A stretch of DNA of 64,000 nt, taken from assembly GCF_900564145.1 (NCBI RefSeq), contig NZ_UOOB01000001.1:3226754-3290753 (forward strand), written 5' to 3'. The position numbers were made by a program, and so were the translations under genes. The notes under the pieces are model-generated. The model saw only the letters and a program-made list of their open reading frames with translations, was not told the DNA's origin and made no database searches. Shown here one piece after another: positions 54,705 through 63,054 of the stretch (within the stretch, counting starts at the first letter, position 1; the number at the start of each line of letters is the position of its first letter). The DNA comes from Comamonas sp. lk. GTDB taxonomy: Bacteria; Pseudomonadota; Gammaproteobacteria; Burkholderiales; Burkholderiaceae_C.

Positions 54705-56444
54705 CTAGAACGCCTCCCAATTGCTGTCAGCCCTGTCTGTAGATCGCTGGGCTCCAGCCATCATTGCAGGACGACTCAAAGCAGCAGGCTTGGCGGCAAT
54801 CGCCGAGCTTCGGGGACGATTTATAGGTGGCGTTGTTTTTACCGACTGTGCCGCATGCATCGGAGAAGCCAACCCCTCTGCTGCTGCGCGATTCGTTTGC
54901 TCAAACTCCGATAGCTTGAAGACTTCCACCGCCCCTACCAGGGCTTGAGCCTGGCTGTTCAAACTACTAGCCGCAGCGGCCATTTCCTCCACCAGCGCGG
55001 CATTCTGCTGCGTGGTTTGATCCATCTGGGTGACGGCCTCACCCACCTGCGCCATTCCCGAGCTCTGCTCGTGACTGGCCGAACTGATCTCACCCATGAG
55101 ATCCGTTACGCTGCGAATCGCCGTGACCACCTCGATCATGGTTTTACCTGCCTTGTCCACGAGCTGCGACCCATGCTCCACGCACTGGCCACTGTTCGCG
55201 ATGAGCAGCTTGATTTCCTTCGCTGCTTCGGCGCTACGCTGAGCCAAGGCCCGCACTTCGCTGGCAACCACGGCAAAACCTCGACCTTGCTCGCCTGCGC
55301 GTGCAGCTTCTACGGCCGCATTCAAGGCCAGGATATTGGTCTGAAAGGCAATGCCATCGATAACGCTGATGATGTCGGCAATTTTGCTGCTGCTCGCATC
55401 AATGTTTTTCATGGTTGCAATCACTTCTGCAACCACCTCACCGCCTTGAGCCGCCACTGAGGACGCACTGATGGCCATCTGATTCGCCTGGCGTGCATTG
55501 TCTGCATTCTGTCGAACAGTAGCTCCCAACTGCTCCATGGATGCAGCTGTTTGCTCGAGCGCGCTGGCCTGCTCTTCGGTTCGACTGGACAGGTCACTAT
55601 TGCCTACCGCAATCTGAGCGCTGGCCGAAGCCACCCCTTGTGCATTGCCTCGCACTGTGGTCACCGTCGTGACCAGACTTTGTTGCATGCGTTTCAACGC
55701 GTTGAGCAGTTGGCCCATCTCGTCTCGGGACTTCACAACAATTTGCCCACTCAGGTCACCGCCAGCCACGCGGTCGGCCACTGCGACAGCTTGTGCAAGG
55801 GGCTTGGTAATCGAACGGGTAATGGCAACGGCAAGAAAAATAGCCAACGCGATGGCTATTGCACTTGTGGCCCAAATGCTTCGCGACAAACTCAGGACAG
55901 CAGCTTCTGCCTGTTGGCTAGCTAGTTCAGACTTCTTTGTCTGGCGATCCAGCATTTCGCGAATGTGACGCTGATATTCGAGCTGAATGGGGCGCAGCTT
56001 GTTTTCAAGCATTTCCACAGCAGCTTCTCCACCACCCTGATCAAGCAGGGCAAGAAACTCGTCGCCCTGCTTGAGGAAGGCCAGATTAAGCTGCTTCAAA
56101 TCTTTCAACGAAGATCTATCTTCAGCAGCCTGTAAGAGCTTGCCCAGGCTCTCCATCTCAACCACAGCCTCAGCACGAGATTTCTGAATGATGGTGCGGG
56201 CAGATGCCTGGATCTTCGCCGTTGAAAACAGTGCCAAATTCCGAAACTGAATCACCTGTTCATTGGCATCATCCGTAATGGTGTTCAAGGAGCGAATAGT
56301 GGGAATGTGGCCTTCGGTTATTGCAGTGAGAGCCGTATTCTGCTCTGACGAACCTAGGAGGGCGACGCCCCCTTGGATCAACATCAACACCATCATGACC
56401 AGGAACGAAACGGTCATTCGGGTGGAAATTTTCAAACGATCCAT
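54705..56444 (-). CDS. Methyl-accepting chemotaxis protein with C-terminal pentapeptide
   Basis: 579 residues. Transmembrane segments at about 10-30 and 190-210 flank a four-helix-bundle ligand domain. HAMP ([24 protein letters not shown]) and a full signalling domain follow; its hairpin tip is [19 protein letters not shown]. The protein ends NWEAF, matching the CheR/CheB-tethering NWETF-type pentapeptide. AGGAGG precedes ATG 56444. It lies 101 bp from the convergent cI gene, in the place of lambda rexAB, so it may be cargo expressed by the lysogen. Confidence 0.95.
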   Translation of the reverse strand: MDRLKISTRMTVSFLVMMVLMLIQGGVALLGSSEQNTALTAITEGHIPTIRSLNTITDDANEQVIQFRNLALFSTAKIQASARTIIQKSRAEAVVEMESLGKLLQAAEDRSSLKDLKQLNLAFLKQGDEFLALLDQGGGEAAVEMLENKLRPIQLEYQRHIREMLDRQTKKSELASQQAEAAVLSLSRSIWATSAIAIALAIFLAVAITRSITKPLAQAVAVADRVAGGDLSGQIVVKSRDEMGQLLNALKRMQQSLVTTVTTVRGNAQGVASASAQIAVGNSDLSSRTEEQASALEQTAASMEQLGATVRQNADNARQANQMAISASSVAAQGGEVVAEVIATMKNIDASSSKIADIISVIDGIAFQTNILALNAAVEAARAGEQGRGFAVVASEVRALAQRSAEAAKEIKLLIANSGQCVEHGSQLVDKAGKTMIEVVTAIRSVTDLMGEISSASHEQSSGMAQVGEAVTQMDQTTQQNAALVEEMAAAASSLNSQAQALVGAVEVFKLSEFEQTNRAAAEGLASPMHAAQSVKTTPPINRPRSSAIAAKPAALSRPAMMAGAQRSTDRADSNWEAF

Positions 56445-56769
56445 GTCAGACGCCTCCTAATATTGGCAGTCGATTTTTAGCAAAAATTATTGCAATTCTC
56501 TATCTGAATCAAATTGTGTTTATTTCAGTATGCAGCAAGGCATCGCGTAATTTTTAATGCCATTGGCTTGAATTACTCTGACACCACGATCTGCCGGCTG
56601 CACTTTGTAGGTAAAGCACAACTACTCGTAAAAAATGGGTGAGCTGCGGCAAAAGGTCGGGTAACGCATTCAGTCCAGTCATGTAGGCTGGTCAGCATCC
56701 GCACTAACAAAGTAACATCTGCAAACCATCGCTCGTGCTGTGGGCAGCACTCACCTGACTTAGGAGCCT

Positions 56770-57465
56770 ATGCCGTCACGTTCTCTCCTCGACCACATCA
56801 CGGTAACAGCCTTCTCGCTTGAAGAGGGAGCAAAGTTCGTATCCGAAACACTCGGAGTTTCACTACAAACTGGTGGCGAGCATCCGCGCATGGCAACCCA
56901 CAATATGCTGCTTCGCCTCGGCGACAGCATGTTCCTTGAGGTCATCGCACCCAACCCAGCAGCTCAGCCGCCTTTACGGCCTCGCTGGTTTGCGCTTGAC
57001 GACCTTGACGCGCAATCGCCGCCATCGCTGTCCACATGGGTGGCTCGAACCCCCAATATCCAGAAAGCGGCCGCCGCTGCCTCCGAGCCACTTGGATATA
57101 TCGAACCCATGAGTCGTGGCGCATTCGAATGGCTCATCACCATTCCTGAGGATGGCTCCGTTCCGCTCAATGGCACGGCTCCCGCCCTTGTCGAGTGGCA
57201 TACCGATGTGCACCCCGCTCGCACGCTAGAAGATAAAAGACTGTCTCTTGCCAAACTCGAGATCTTTCACCCAACCCCAGACCGCGTCTCTCAGCTGCTG
57301 TCCTCGCTCGATCTGGACGCACCGGTGTCAGTGCGCCAAGCCGAGCCCGGCACCTCAGCGCGCCTGGTTGCACACATCAACACTCCACACGGGCTTCGCC
57401 TTCTGTCGACTGCCAACCCGCCACTCCACCAGACCAACCACAGCAAAGCGGAACTAGAGCAGTAA
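56770..57465 (+). CDS. VOC/glyoxalase-like domain protein
   Basis: 231 residues: LLDHITVTAFSLEEGAKFVSETLGVSLQTGGEHPRMATHNMLLRLGDSMFLEVIAPNP-type opening is the PF13468-like glyoxalase fold (early His, Glu at FLEVIAPN). Then GAFEWLITIPEDGSVPLNG and LAKLEIFHPTPDRVSQLLSSL. Substrate unknown; such proteins act on small carbonyl or amide compounds. Between the chemoreceptor gene and the left operator; divergent from the chemoreceptor gene. Confidence 0.85.
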   Translation: MPSRSLLDHITVTAFSLEEGAKFVSETLGVSLQTGGEHPRMATHNMLLRLGDSMFLEVIAPNPAAQPPLRPRWFALDDLDAQSPPSLSTWVARTPNIQKAAAAASEPLGYIEPMSRGAFEWLITIPEDGSVPLNGTAPALVEWHTDVHPARTLEDKRLSLAKLEIFHPTPDRVSQLLSSLDLDAPVSVRQAEPGTSARLVAHINTPHGLRLLSTANPPLHQTNHSKAELEQ

Positions 57466-57542
57466 ACGACAAACCGCTTTGCGGGCAATCCGCATGAGCT
57501 GCTCACACTCGTAATTTCGGCACCTTCATCACCCCCCAAACA

Positions 57543-57567
57543 AGCCCGCAGCAGCGGGCTTTTTTTA
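57543..57567 (+). terminator. Terminator after the VOC gene
   Basis: AGCCCGC-AGCA-GCGGGCT followed by a T run. Confidence 0.85.
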
Positions 57568-57611
57568 CGACCCAGCCCAACCTCATTGAAGAACTCTTCA
57601 TAAATTACATT

Positions 57612-57650
57612 TAACCATGGTTGACACCATTTATTTAACCATGGTTAAAT
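57612..57650 (+). promoter_or_regulatory. Left operator/promoter (PL/OL): two repressor palindromes on a TTGACA promoter
   Basis: TAACCATGGTTG (57612-57623) and TAACCATGGTTA (57636-57647) match the cI-cro operators. TTGACA at 57621-57626 is a perfect -35, spaced 18 bp from TTAAAT (57645-57650), so both boxes overlap repressor sites. Direction: rightward, into the small-gene region. Confidence 0.8.
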
Positions 57651-58211
57651 TCACTCATCGCAGCAACCACTACGGCACAACCAAGACCCACCAACGCTAG
57701 CGCATGGTCGGCAGCAAAGGGAGTGCATTCAGAAATTGCAGACGCGATGGGCACCACGGCATCGACCGGGTCAGGCCCGGTCTCTTTCAAAAGTCGAACG
57801 CCCATGTCGTTCGCTCCACCAGTGCGGAGCGTCCCCGGGCCAATAGCATCAGCGGGCACGGCCGCTGCGCTGCGCGGCATCCCTGCCGCATCCAGCCGCC
57901 AAAGTGCGTACACGGTCAAAAGGGTGAGGCGAATGCGGCCAAGAGCAAGAACGGCAACGCTGGTTGGAATCCCGGCACCGCCTACCCCGAGCGCATCGGG
58001 GCCAAACCAGAGCGCCTTGCACCAGGGCACTGCGGTTTGACCCGTTTTTCGCCGAGCCAGGGCCATCTCCGCCCTCCCTCACCTCCACTTCCTGGCACGC
58101 CCGCAAGGGCATCGGCATTTTTCACCCCTGCCCCCATCAGCTGCTGGACGGGCTTTTCTTTTGGCTCCGCCTGCGACCAACGCGGCCAAACAACACCGAC
58201 CGCAATTTCTG
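57651..58211. other. Transcribed leader region of PL with no confident gene
   Basis: Readings on both strands (minus 57635-58066, plus 57704-58264, plus 57723-58040) have weak coding character and no good ribosome binding site. None is annotated. The stretch may be a leader or antitermination region, or hold a degraded gene. Confidence 0.4.
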
Positions 58212-58258
58212 TTGACGAACTGAACAGGCAAAACCTAAACTACTGTACACATACACAG
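58212..58258 (+). promoter_or_regulatory. Candidate SOS-controlled promoter with LexA box
   Basis: CTGTACACATACACAG (58243-58258) is a perfect CTGT-N8-ACAG LexA site. TTGACG (58212-58217) and TAAACT (58236-58241) with 18-bp spacing form a plausible promoter just before it. Confidence 0.6.
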
Positions 58259-58340
58259 CACTGATCAAAATAACAGTAAAATTCTGAGCAGCATGCCGCT
58301 CCAAGCATGTGCCCTCACCCGCAGGGCCGAAGCGGGGCCA

Positions 58341-58427
58341 TCAAGAAAGAGTGCAAGCCGGGTGTGGACCTTGGCAATGCAATGCCGCCACCGACAGACC
58401 GAAAGCCGGGCTCGCACTCTTCCTTGA
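58341..58427 (+). other. Long imperfect hairpin downstream of the LexA site
   Basis: 58341-58362 pairs with 58406-58427 at 19 of 22 positions around a 43-nt loop. It lies between the candidate SOS promoter and the first small gene, so an attenuator or small RNA is possible. Confidence 0.5.
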
Positions 58428-58578
58428 TGGATCTGCCCAAAAGCAGCCGCAACCCTTACCGCCAGTTAGCGAAGCGCAATCCTTCCGCCCCCTTCATTGG
58501 TTTCGCGCCCCTCAAGGCACTGGCCTTTTATCTCTGCGGCCCGCGCAGCGGGCTTTCTTCTCGCCTTCAGGAGTTTTC

Positions 58579-58653
58579 ATGCTGTACAGCACCGTTCCTC
58601 AGCCCGTTGATGAAGACCTCGTGCAGCGACTGCGCGAGAAGGGAGGTCTGTGA
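58579..58653 (+). CDS. Tiny peptide gene (24 aa)
   Basis: MLYSTVPQPVDEDLVQRLREKGG... with CAGGAG 5 nt before ATG 58579. Its stop is immediately followed by the next gene (ATG 58655), whose ribosome binding site GGGAGG lies inside it, suggesting coupling. A GTG-initiated membrane peptide in another frame (58650 onward, WPHTRTLALALLLAALLLL) also exists here. Confidence 0.45.
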   Translation: MLYSTVPQPVDEDLVQRLREKGGL

Positions 58654-58654
58654 A

Positions 58655-58834
58655 ATGGCCGCACACCCGCACCCTGGCGCTCGCGCTGCTACTGGCAGCC
58701 TTGCTCCTGCTCGCTCCGACCTTGGGGCAAAACTTTTGAATGCCGCGCGATGGGCGCTCGCCCTCCTCGGCATCTTCTGCCTCATCGGCGTAGTCGCCGT
58801 CATTGCCACCACCCCCGAAGCCTGGCCGCTCTGA
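58655..58834 (+). CDS. Small membrane protein (59 aa)
   Basis: Soluble Ala/Gly-rich N-terminus then one membrane segment (ARWALALLGIFCLIGVVAVI). GGGAGG upstream. Part of the PL small-gene run. Confidence 0.55.
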   Translation: MAAHPHPGARAATGSLAPARSDLGAKLLNAARWALALLGIFCLIGVVAVIATTPEAWPL

Positions 58835-58902
58835 ACGGTCAACCTCATCAAGTTGGATAGCTACATGCGCTTGACCGATAAGCGCCAGACCGGAGAAACA
58901 CC

Positions 58903-59097
58903 ATGGCAAAAATCATCGAATCCCTGATCCTCATCGCCGCCATCATCATGGGTGCCCTCTGGCTGGCCACCCCCAGCGCCCAGGCCGACGAACCCAAAAC
59001 ACTCACCAAATCCGTGCGCGACGAATTTGCCTGCCCCGGCATGCACGCCGAATGGCTGGACGCCCACACCGTGCAATGCCTGCGTGAAAAGCCCTGA
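58903..59097 (+). CDS. Small secreted or membrane-anchored protein (64 aa)
   Basis: MAKIIESLILIAAIIMGALW-type signal/anchor ending near SAQA, then a polar domain with two cysteines (FACPGMHAEW, VQCLREKP). GGAGAAA before ATG. No family recognised. Confidence 0.65.
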   Translation: MAKIIESLILIAAIIMGALWLATPSAQADEPKTLTKSVRDEFACPGMHAEWLDAHTVQCLREKP

Positions 59098-59260
59098 CCC
59101 GCGGCCTCACACTAGCCATGCAGAAAGCAGCTGTAGCGCTGAGGCCCCCAGCGTAGCCGCAATGCCGTAAGTTTTGGTTCCAAACCGGTTTCTGTCACGA
59201 AAAGAGAGTACTGTGAAGAAAGCAGTCATTTTTGAGTGCTTTATTGGATCGGAGGCTTGT

Positions 59261-59485
59261 ATGAAAGCCACAGTCAAAAAAAATATCAATGCCCGCACTC
59301 TCAAACCCGGGCATCCAGACGTCGATAGCCATTCGGTCTCTCATGACGACTACTCCCATACGCCTGATCACCCCATCAAAAAGGGCCGCTTTATTTTGAG
59401 TGATCTAGTTGCCAACAGGATCCCATCACCTAAAGCCACTCAAGTGGGGCTGAAGATTGTGGGAAAGAAATTTCTGAGCGGCTAA
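59261..59485 (+). CDS. Small basic hypothetical phage protein (74 aa)
   Basis: GGAGG at 59251-59255 fixes ATG 59261. Sequence has KATVKKNINARTLKPGHPDVDSHSV and ends KIVGKKFLSG; an upstream GTG (59213) could add 16 residues. Basic and His/Asp-rich, with no family. Confidence 0.6.
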   Translation: MKATVKKNINARTLKPGHPDVDSHSVSHDDYSHTPDHPIKKGRFILSDLVANRIPSPKATQVGLKIVGKKFLSG

Positions 59486-59501
59486 GCTGAAGGAAATTTA
59501 T

Positions 59502-59669
59502 ATGTTTGTATTACCACTATCTAGGGCCAACAATCTTTGGTCGAATCTTATGCATACGTTATTCCCTTGGGCACGGGCTTTTCCAGGCCTGCCAGAAGAA
59601 GAGGAAACGAATGTGAAAGTGGATGAACCTGTGGTCGAAAAAGAGCAGCAAATCAATCGTGATGCGTAA
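59502..59669 (+). CDS. Small hypothetical protein (55 aa)
   Basis: AAGGA lies about 8 nt before ATG 59502. N-terminal half hydrophobic/aromatic (VLPLSRANNLWSNLMHTLFPW), C-terminal half acidic (GLPEEEETNVKVDEPVVEKE). Fits the run of small genes. Confidence 0.55.
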   Translation: MFVLPLSRANNLWSNLMHTLFPWARAFPGLPEEEETNVKVDEPVVEKEQQINRDA

Positions 59670-59792
59670 GCTAATTAGACCTCACAGATTCACCATTGAC
59701 CCACTAGCCACCTATAGGTGGCTTTTTAACGTAGAAGGCGTAAAATGAATGGCAGGAAATGCAATAATTTCCTCACTAAAATAGAGGCCTAT

Positions 59793-60029
59793 ATGTTAAC
59801 CATATCAAAAAAGCACCCATCGGAAAGCCAGTCTGTTTTTAAAGAAATTGATAGCACTGCAGTACCTACTGGCGACTATGTCTATTGCCCCGAAATTTAC
59901 GAAGCCAGATTGCCTAAAAACGAACACAAAGAACCGCAAGTGCGCATCAAAAAATCACGCCTGGCACAACGTAGCAACGCAGCGGAAGAAGACTACCAAT
60001 CCCGTTCTTCTGCCACCCTACACCGCTAG
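59793..60029 (+). CDS. Small hypothetical protein (78 aa)
   Basis: MLTISKKHPSESQSVFKEIDS..., then PTGDYVYCPEIYEARLPKNEHKEPQ and a basic tail (RIKKSRLAQRSNAAEE). AGAGGC upstream. The start could be ATG 59745. No family. Similar in style to the next small genes. Confidence 0.55.
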   Translation: MLTISKKHPSESQSVFKEIDSTAVPTGDYVYCPEIYEARLPKNEHKEPQVRIKKSRLAQRSNAAEEDYQSRSSATLHR

Positions 60030-60436
60030 TTGCACCGGAGTTTGGCCCACAGATCCTTGCCCACCCGGCACTCCAATCCCCTGCCTGCTTTGCAGCTATT
60101 CAGGCATCTAAATTGCGTTTTCGGCATGCCTTCAAGTGCTATGCCTGGATTTATTTTTCACTTTAATTTATAGCTTTAGTTCGGTGTTTTTAAAGCATGT
60201 TAATTATGCTGAGAAAACCATACTTATCGAATTAAAATATAACATTGTGTGTAAATCACTCACACACTGATAGCATCAAAAGCTTTACCACACTAGCCAC
60301 AAGAAGATTAACTACAGTTTGGCACAGCTCCAATCAACGTAATTCTTTGTGTGAAAAAGGTTTTGTTATTTGAATAGGCGTATTGTTCGTTAATGGAAGC
60401 CAGAAACGGCCATCCCAAAAAAGACCGGAGGTCTTT
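60030..60436. other. AT-rich intergenic stretch
   Basis: About 400 bp without a convincing gene; contains a GTGTGT...ACACAC inverted repeat near 60247-60268. Possibly promoter or regulatory DNA for the following small genes. Confidence 0.35.
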
Positions 60437-60646
60437 ATGCCATTCAACGAAAAAATCACACTTACATTCAAGGTACGCAGACCGCATCTCCTAGATATCG
60501 ATAGCTACCTTTTTAATGACGATGATTTCACCATAACGTCAAATGATGATCGAATGGGTGAATCACCAGAATTTGATGATTCCTCCAGAGAGGCCATAAA
60601 AAATTCACAAATTTCCCAAGGAAGAAAAGCACCTTCAGACGAATAA
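60437..60646 (+). CDS. Small acidic hypothetical protein (69 aa)
   Basis: GGAGG precedes ATG 60437. KITLTFKVRRPHLLDIDSYLF followed by an Asp/Asn-rich stretch (NDDDFTITSNDDRMGES) and a polar tail. No family. Confidence 0.6.
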   Translation: MPFNEKITLTFKVRRPHLLDIDSYLFNDDDFTITSNDDRMGESPEFDDSSREAIKNSQISQGRKAPSDE

Positions 60647-60680
60647 TTAATTTAGGTGCCAACGTAAATCAGGAGGCCTT

Positions 60681-60875
60681 ATGACCTACCTAAGTTCTCA
60701 ATGTCAAGGTTTTTGGTGCTCAATAAAAAAAGCTTTCTACGGCATCAACAACAGAACAAATCTTCCAGAAAATCAGCAGAAGAAATCGCCGATTGATGAG
60801 CAGAAAAAAGATCAGGAGCTTCAACAGCCGATCCTGACAAAAAAGCAACGAGATCTACATAGCAACGTCACTTAG
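60681..60875 (+). CDS. Small Gln/Lys-rich hypothetical protein (64 aa)
   Basis: AGGAGG precedes ATG 60681. YLSSQCQGFWCSIKKAFYGINN then a Lys/Gln-rich tail (NQQKKSPIDEQKKDQELQQ). No family. Confidence 0.6.
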   Translation: MTYLSSQCQGFWCSIKKAFYGINNRTNLPENQQKKSPIDEQKKDQELQQPILTKKQRDLHSNVT

Positions 60876-61035
60876 GTGAATGTTGCTTGAGCGGTGCTAA
60901 CAGACGGTCGTCGTGAGCGCCATCACCCAGGACATCGCTCCTAAAAGAATCCCCACTCAGTGGTCCCTTTAAAAGTGAATCTTGGATCCTTCGCAAATTT
61001 TTCAAATTTGCTCAACTCTTCAAGGAGCTTCCACA

Positions 61036-61197
61036 ATGACCCAGCAAACCAACGCACAAAATAATACGACCCAGCAAGGCCAAACGCCTGTGGATCAAAA
61101 CCAAAAAGACAAGCAACAGCAGCAGCAGACACCAAACCCGCAACAACAGGGCCAAAATCCTGCTCAAGAGCAGAAAAAGCCCGGCCAGCAGGGGTAA
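61036..61197 (+). CDS. Small Gln-rich protein (53 aa)
   Basis: AAGGAG lies upstream of ATG 61036. TQQTNAQNNTTQQGQTPVDQ then runs of Gln, Lys and Pro: low complexity, likely disordered. An opposite-strand frame at 60941-61246 (101 residues) also looks fairly natural, so coding strand is not certain. Confidence 0.45.
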   Translation: MTQQTNAQNNTTQQGQTPVDQNQKDKQQQQQTPNPQQQGQNPAQEQKKPGQQG

Positions 61198-61412
61198 CCA
61201 CTGTTTTTCTGATCTCAACGGAGCTTGAGACGACCCAAACGGTCAACGAGCTTCGTTCTCGGAACCTCTACTGGCCCATGCAAATGGGGCAGCCGCTAAA
61301 AAATCCAAACTTCAGTCAGCAGCAATGCAAATGCAATAAGCGCCAACCAGGCTCACAGCCCTTGACGCAAATGAATGAGCAAATGCACTGACCCGTAACC
61401 ACCAATGAGAAG

Positions 61413-61433
61413 ACCCGCATCGCGCGGGTTTTC
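61413..61433 (+). terminator. Hairpin terminator after the small-gene run
   Basis: ACCCGC-ATCGC-GCGGGT followed by TTTTC. No convincing gene is seen in the rest of 61198-61569. Confidence 0.65.
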
Positions 61434-61569
61434 TATTTTGAAGGACCTCTGCCACATGCCATCCACTTCCAAGGCTAGTACGCTTGGCCGATAGCAGACT
61501 CTTCTGGATAGCCGATCTCGACGCAATGCAGTCCTCGTAGAGTTTCACGGCTGCTCCTGGTCGATTTGA

Positions 61570-62145
61570 CTACATTCGCGAGCTCAAAACCACTTCAACA
61601 GCCTTCCAGGTTACTCGCCGTCCATCCTCAGGCGCGGTCTGCGCACAGATTTTGGAAACCTCATACATCTGCTTCCAGCCTGCCTTGTCGAACAAATCTT
61701 TTACGTCGATGGTCTTGCTAATCTGTGCCACGTCCCCTGCCGGCAAGTCGCAGATGGACGCCCCCTGCTTGGTGTAGCAAGCAACGTGAGAGTCGAAGGC
61801 GCGCCGCTTCATCTGTCGGCAGTTGCACTTAGGCTGTGCCGAGATATCCAAATAGGGAACGATGGACTCCTGCAGGCAGCGCATGGTGGACTCCCGCCAC
61901 TTCTTTCCTGCGTCAGACAGGGCAGTATTTCCTAAAAAGGCTCGGCAGTATTTGTCCCCGTAAGACATGAAATACTCGTCGGCTTCTGCTTCACAAGGGC
62001 AGTATTTTGCAAAGCAAGATTTGTAAGCATCGCAACTCGGTTGTCCTGAATTCGAGCACTGCGACCTTGAAACTCCTGGCCAAGCCAAAAACAGCAAAGC
62101 AGTAGCAATGGAAGCCAAAAATACTTGGGATCTGTTACTTTGCAT
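61570..62145 (-). CDS. Secreted cysteine-rich hypothetical protein
   Basis: 191 residues. Signal peptide of about 28 residues (LASIATALLFLAWPGVSRS). Then 14 cysteines in spaced clusters (CDAYKSCFAKYCPCEAEADEYF, PKCNCRQMKRR, VACYTKQGASICDLPAG), suggesting a disulfide-stabilised periplasmic or secreted domain. No recognised family. It reads against the preceding small-gene run. Confidence 0.6.
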   Translation of the reverse strand: MQSNRSQVFLASIATALLFLAWPGVSRSQCSNSGQPSCDAYKSCFAKYCPCEAEADEYFMSYGDKYCRAFLGNTALSDAGKKWRESTMRCLQESIVPYLDISAQPKCNCRQMKRRAFDSHVACYTKQGASICDLPAGDVAQISKTIDVKDLFDKAGWKQMYEVSKICAQTAPEDGRRVTWKAVEVVLSSRM

Positions 62146-62228
62146 GAGGCATCTCTCGTACGGCTGCTAAAAATCACCGTTGAGTGTGGACTTGTCAGTA
62201 GCGAAAATCCAAGCAAATCGACCAAGCT

Positions 62229-62582
62229 TTGCTGGATACAGCAAAACAGTTGTTCAAAAATGCGGCCACGCTACAGGTCTACCAGGCCGTGTTTGATGCC
62301 GTGATGCTGGAGGGAGAGGCACCACACGCCACCCGCATGCTGCTGCTGTCTTTTACCCGCGGCGCAGGCGGCGCGATGGCTCCCTATGTGCAGCCCATTG
62401 AAGCCGGATCCATGGTGATGACGCTGGCCAGACTGGCGGCAGCCTGCACTCAGCGCATGGCCACGCGTGCCGAGCTGCTAGCCCCTGCAGCACCAGGGCG
62501 CGGCACAAGCTCAGCAGGCCCAGCCAGGTCAAACCGGCCAGCAAGGCCGCTTGCAACTACGGTAGGTTTATCAATTTCATAG
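62229..62582 (+). pseudogene. Rha-like C-terminal fragment
   Basis: 117 residues, alternative TTG start. Residues 16-33 (LQVYQAVFDAVMLEG) and the following HATRMLLLSFTRGA...YVQPIEAGSMVMTLARLAAACTQRM correspond to the shared C-terminus of the two Rha proteins (VTQAVFDAVMAAD... ATACTQRL). The Rha DNA-binding domain is missing. Ends exactly at the third copy of the hairpin repeat, so it looks like a decayed Rha gene. Confidence 0.6.
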
Positions 62583-62620
62583 CTTCTAGCGCTTTCCACA
62601 TAAGCGCTAGAGCCTAATTT
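62575..62620 (+). repeat. Comamonad hairpin repeat, copy 3
   Basis: TTTCATAGCTTCTAGCGCTTTCCACATAAGCGCTAGAGCC overlaps the stop codon of the Rha-like fragment. Confidence 0.75.
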
Positions 62621-62682
62621 CATTCAAAACCCAGCCCGCCCGGCCCACGCCGTGAGGGCTTTTTTATTGCCTGAGGTTTGAC

Positions 62683-63054
62683 ATGCAAGCAGATACGGAA
62701 GCATTACCCATACGCATTGAAGCGATGAGGATCACCCCAGCCAAAGGGGTGCTTGTGGACATACCGGGCAACCCGCAGTACGAATTTTTCTGCATCAACA
62801 TGGGCACAGGTATCGGCTACCTGGAGTTTCAGCGCATGCCCGATCGCCTGCCTGCACCGCCGGGGTTTATCGATATGTCCCCGCGCAAGCCTACAGACCC
62901 AACCAGCTTTTTATCGACACGATGGCTTGAGGACCTTTCTCAAGCCCGAGGTCCACAAGTTTTAGTACAACATGTTTTATGGTCTCGACGGGCAGCGATC
63001 GAAGCTGAGCAATCAATTTCTGCTTATCGGGCGGCGCTAAGTCTGATTCCATGA
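62683..63054 (+). CDS. Hypothetical protein, 3' part overlapping a convergent gene
   Basis: 123 residues with a credible N-terminal two-thirds (ADTEALPIRIEAMRITPAKGVLVDIPGNPQYEFFCINMGTGIGYLEF). The last 55 residues lie inside the convergent gene at 62891-63373. Either it is genuinely overlapping or its true 3' end was lost by recombination. Ribosome binding site TGAGGT. No family. Confidence 0.45.
   Translation: MQADTEALPIRIEAMRITPAKGVLVDIPGNPQYEFFCINMGTGIGYLEFQRMPDRLPAPPGFIDMSPRKPTDPTSFLSTRWLEDLSQARGPQVLVQHVLWSRRAAIEAEQSISAYRAALSLIP

Noticed and set aside
57635..58066. Minus-strand frame of 143 codons overlapping the second left operator
   Set aside because: It would be transcribed against PL, has no ribosome binding site and only mixed codon character.
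60941..61246. 101-codon minus frame across the Gln-rich gene
   Set aside because: Plausible amino acid composition, but no ribosome binding site was noted and the neighbouring small genes are all on the plus strand; kept as an alternative only.
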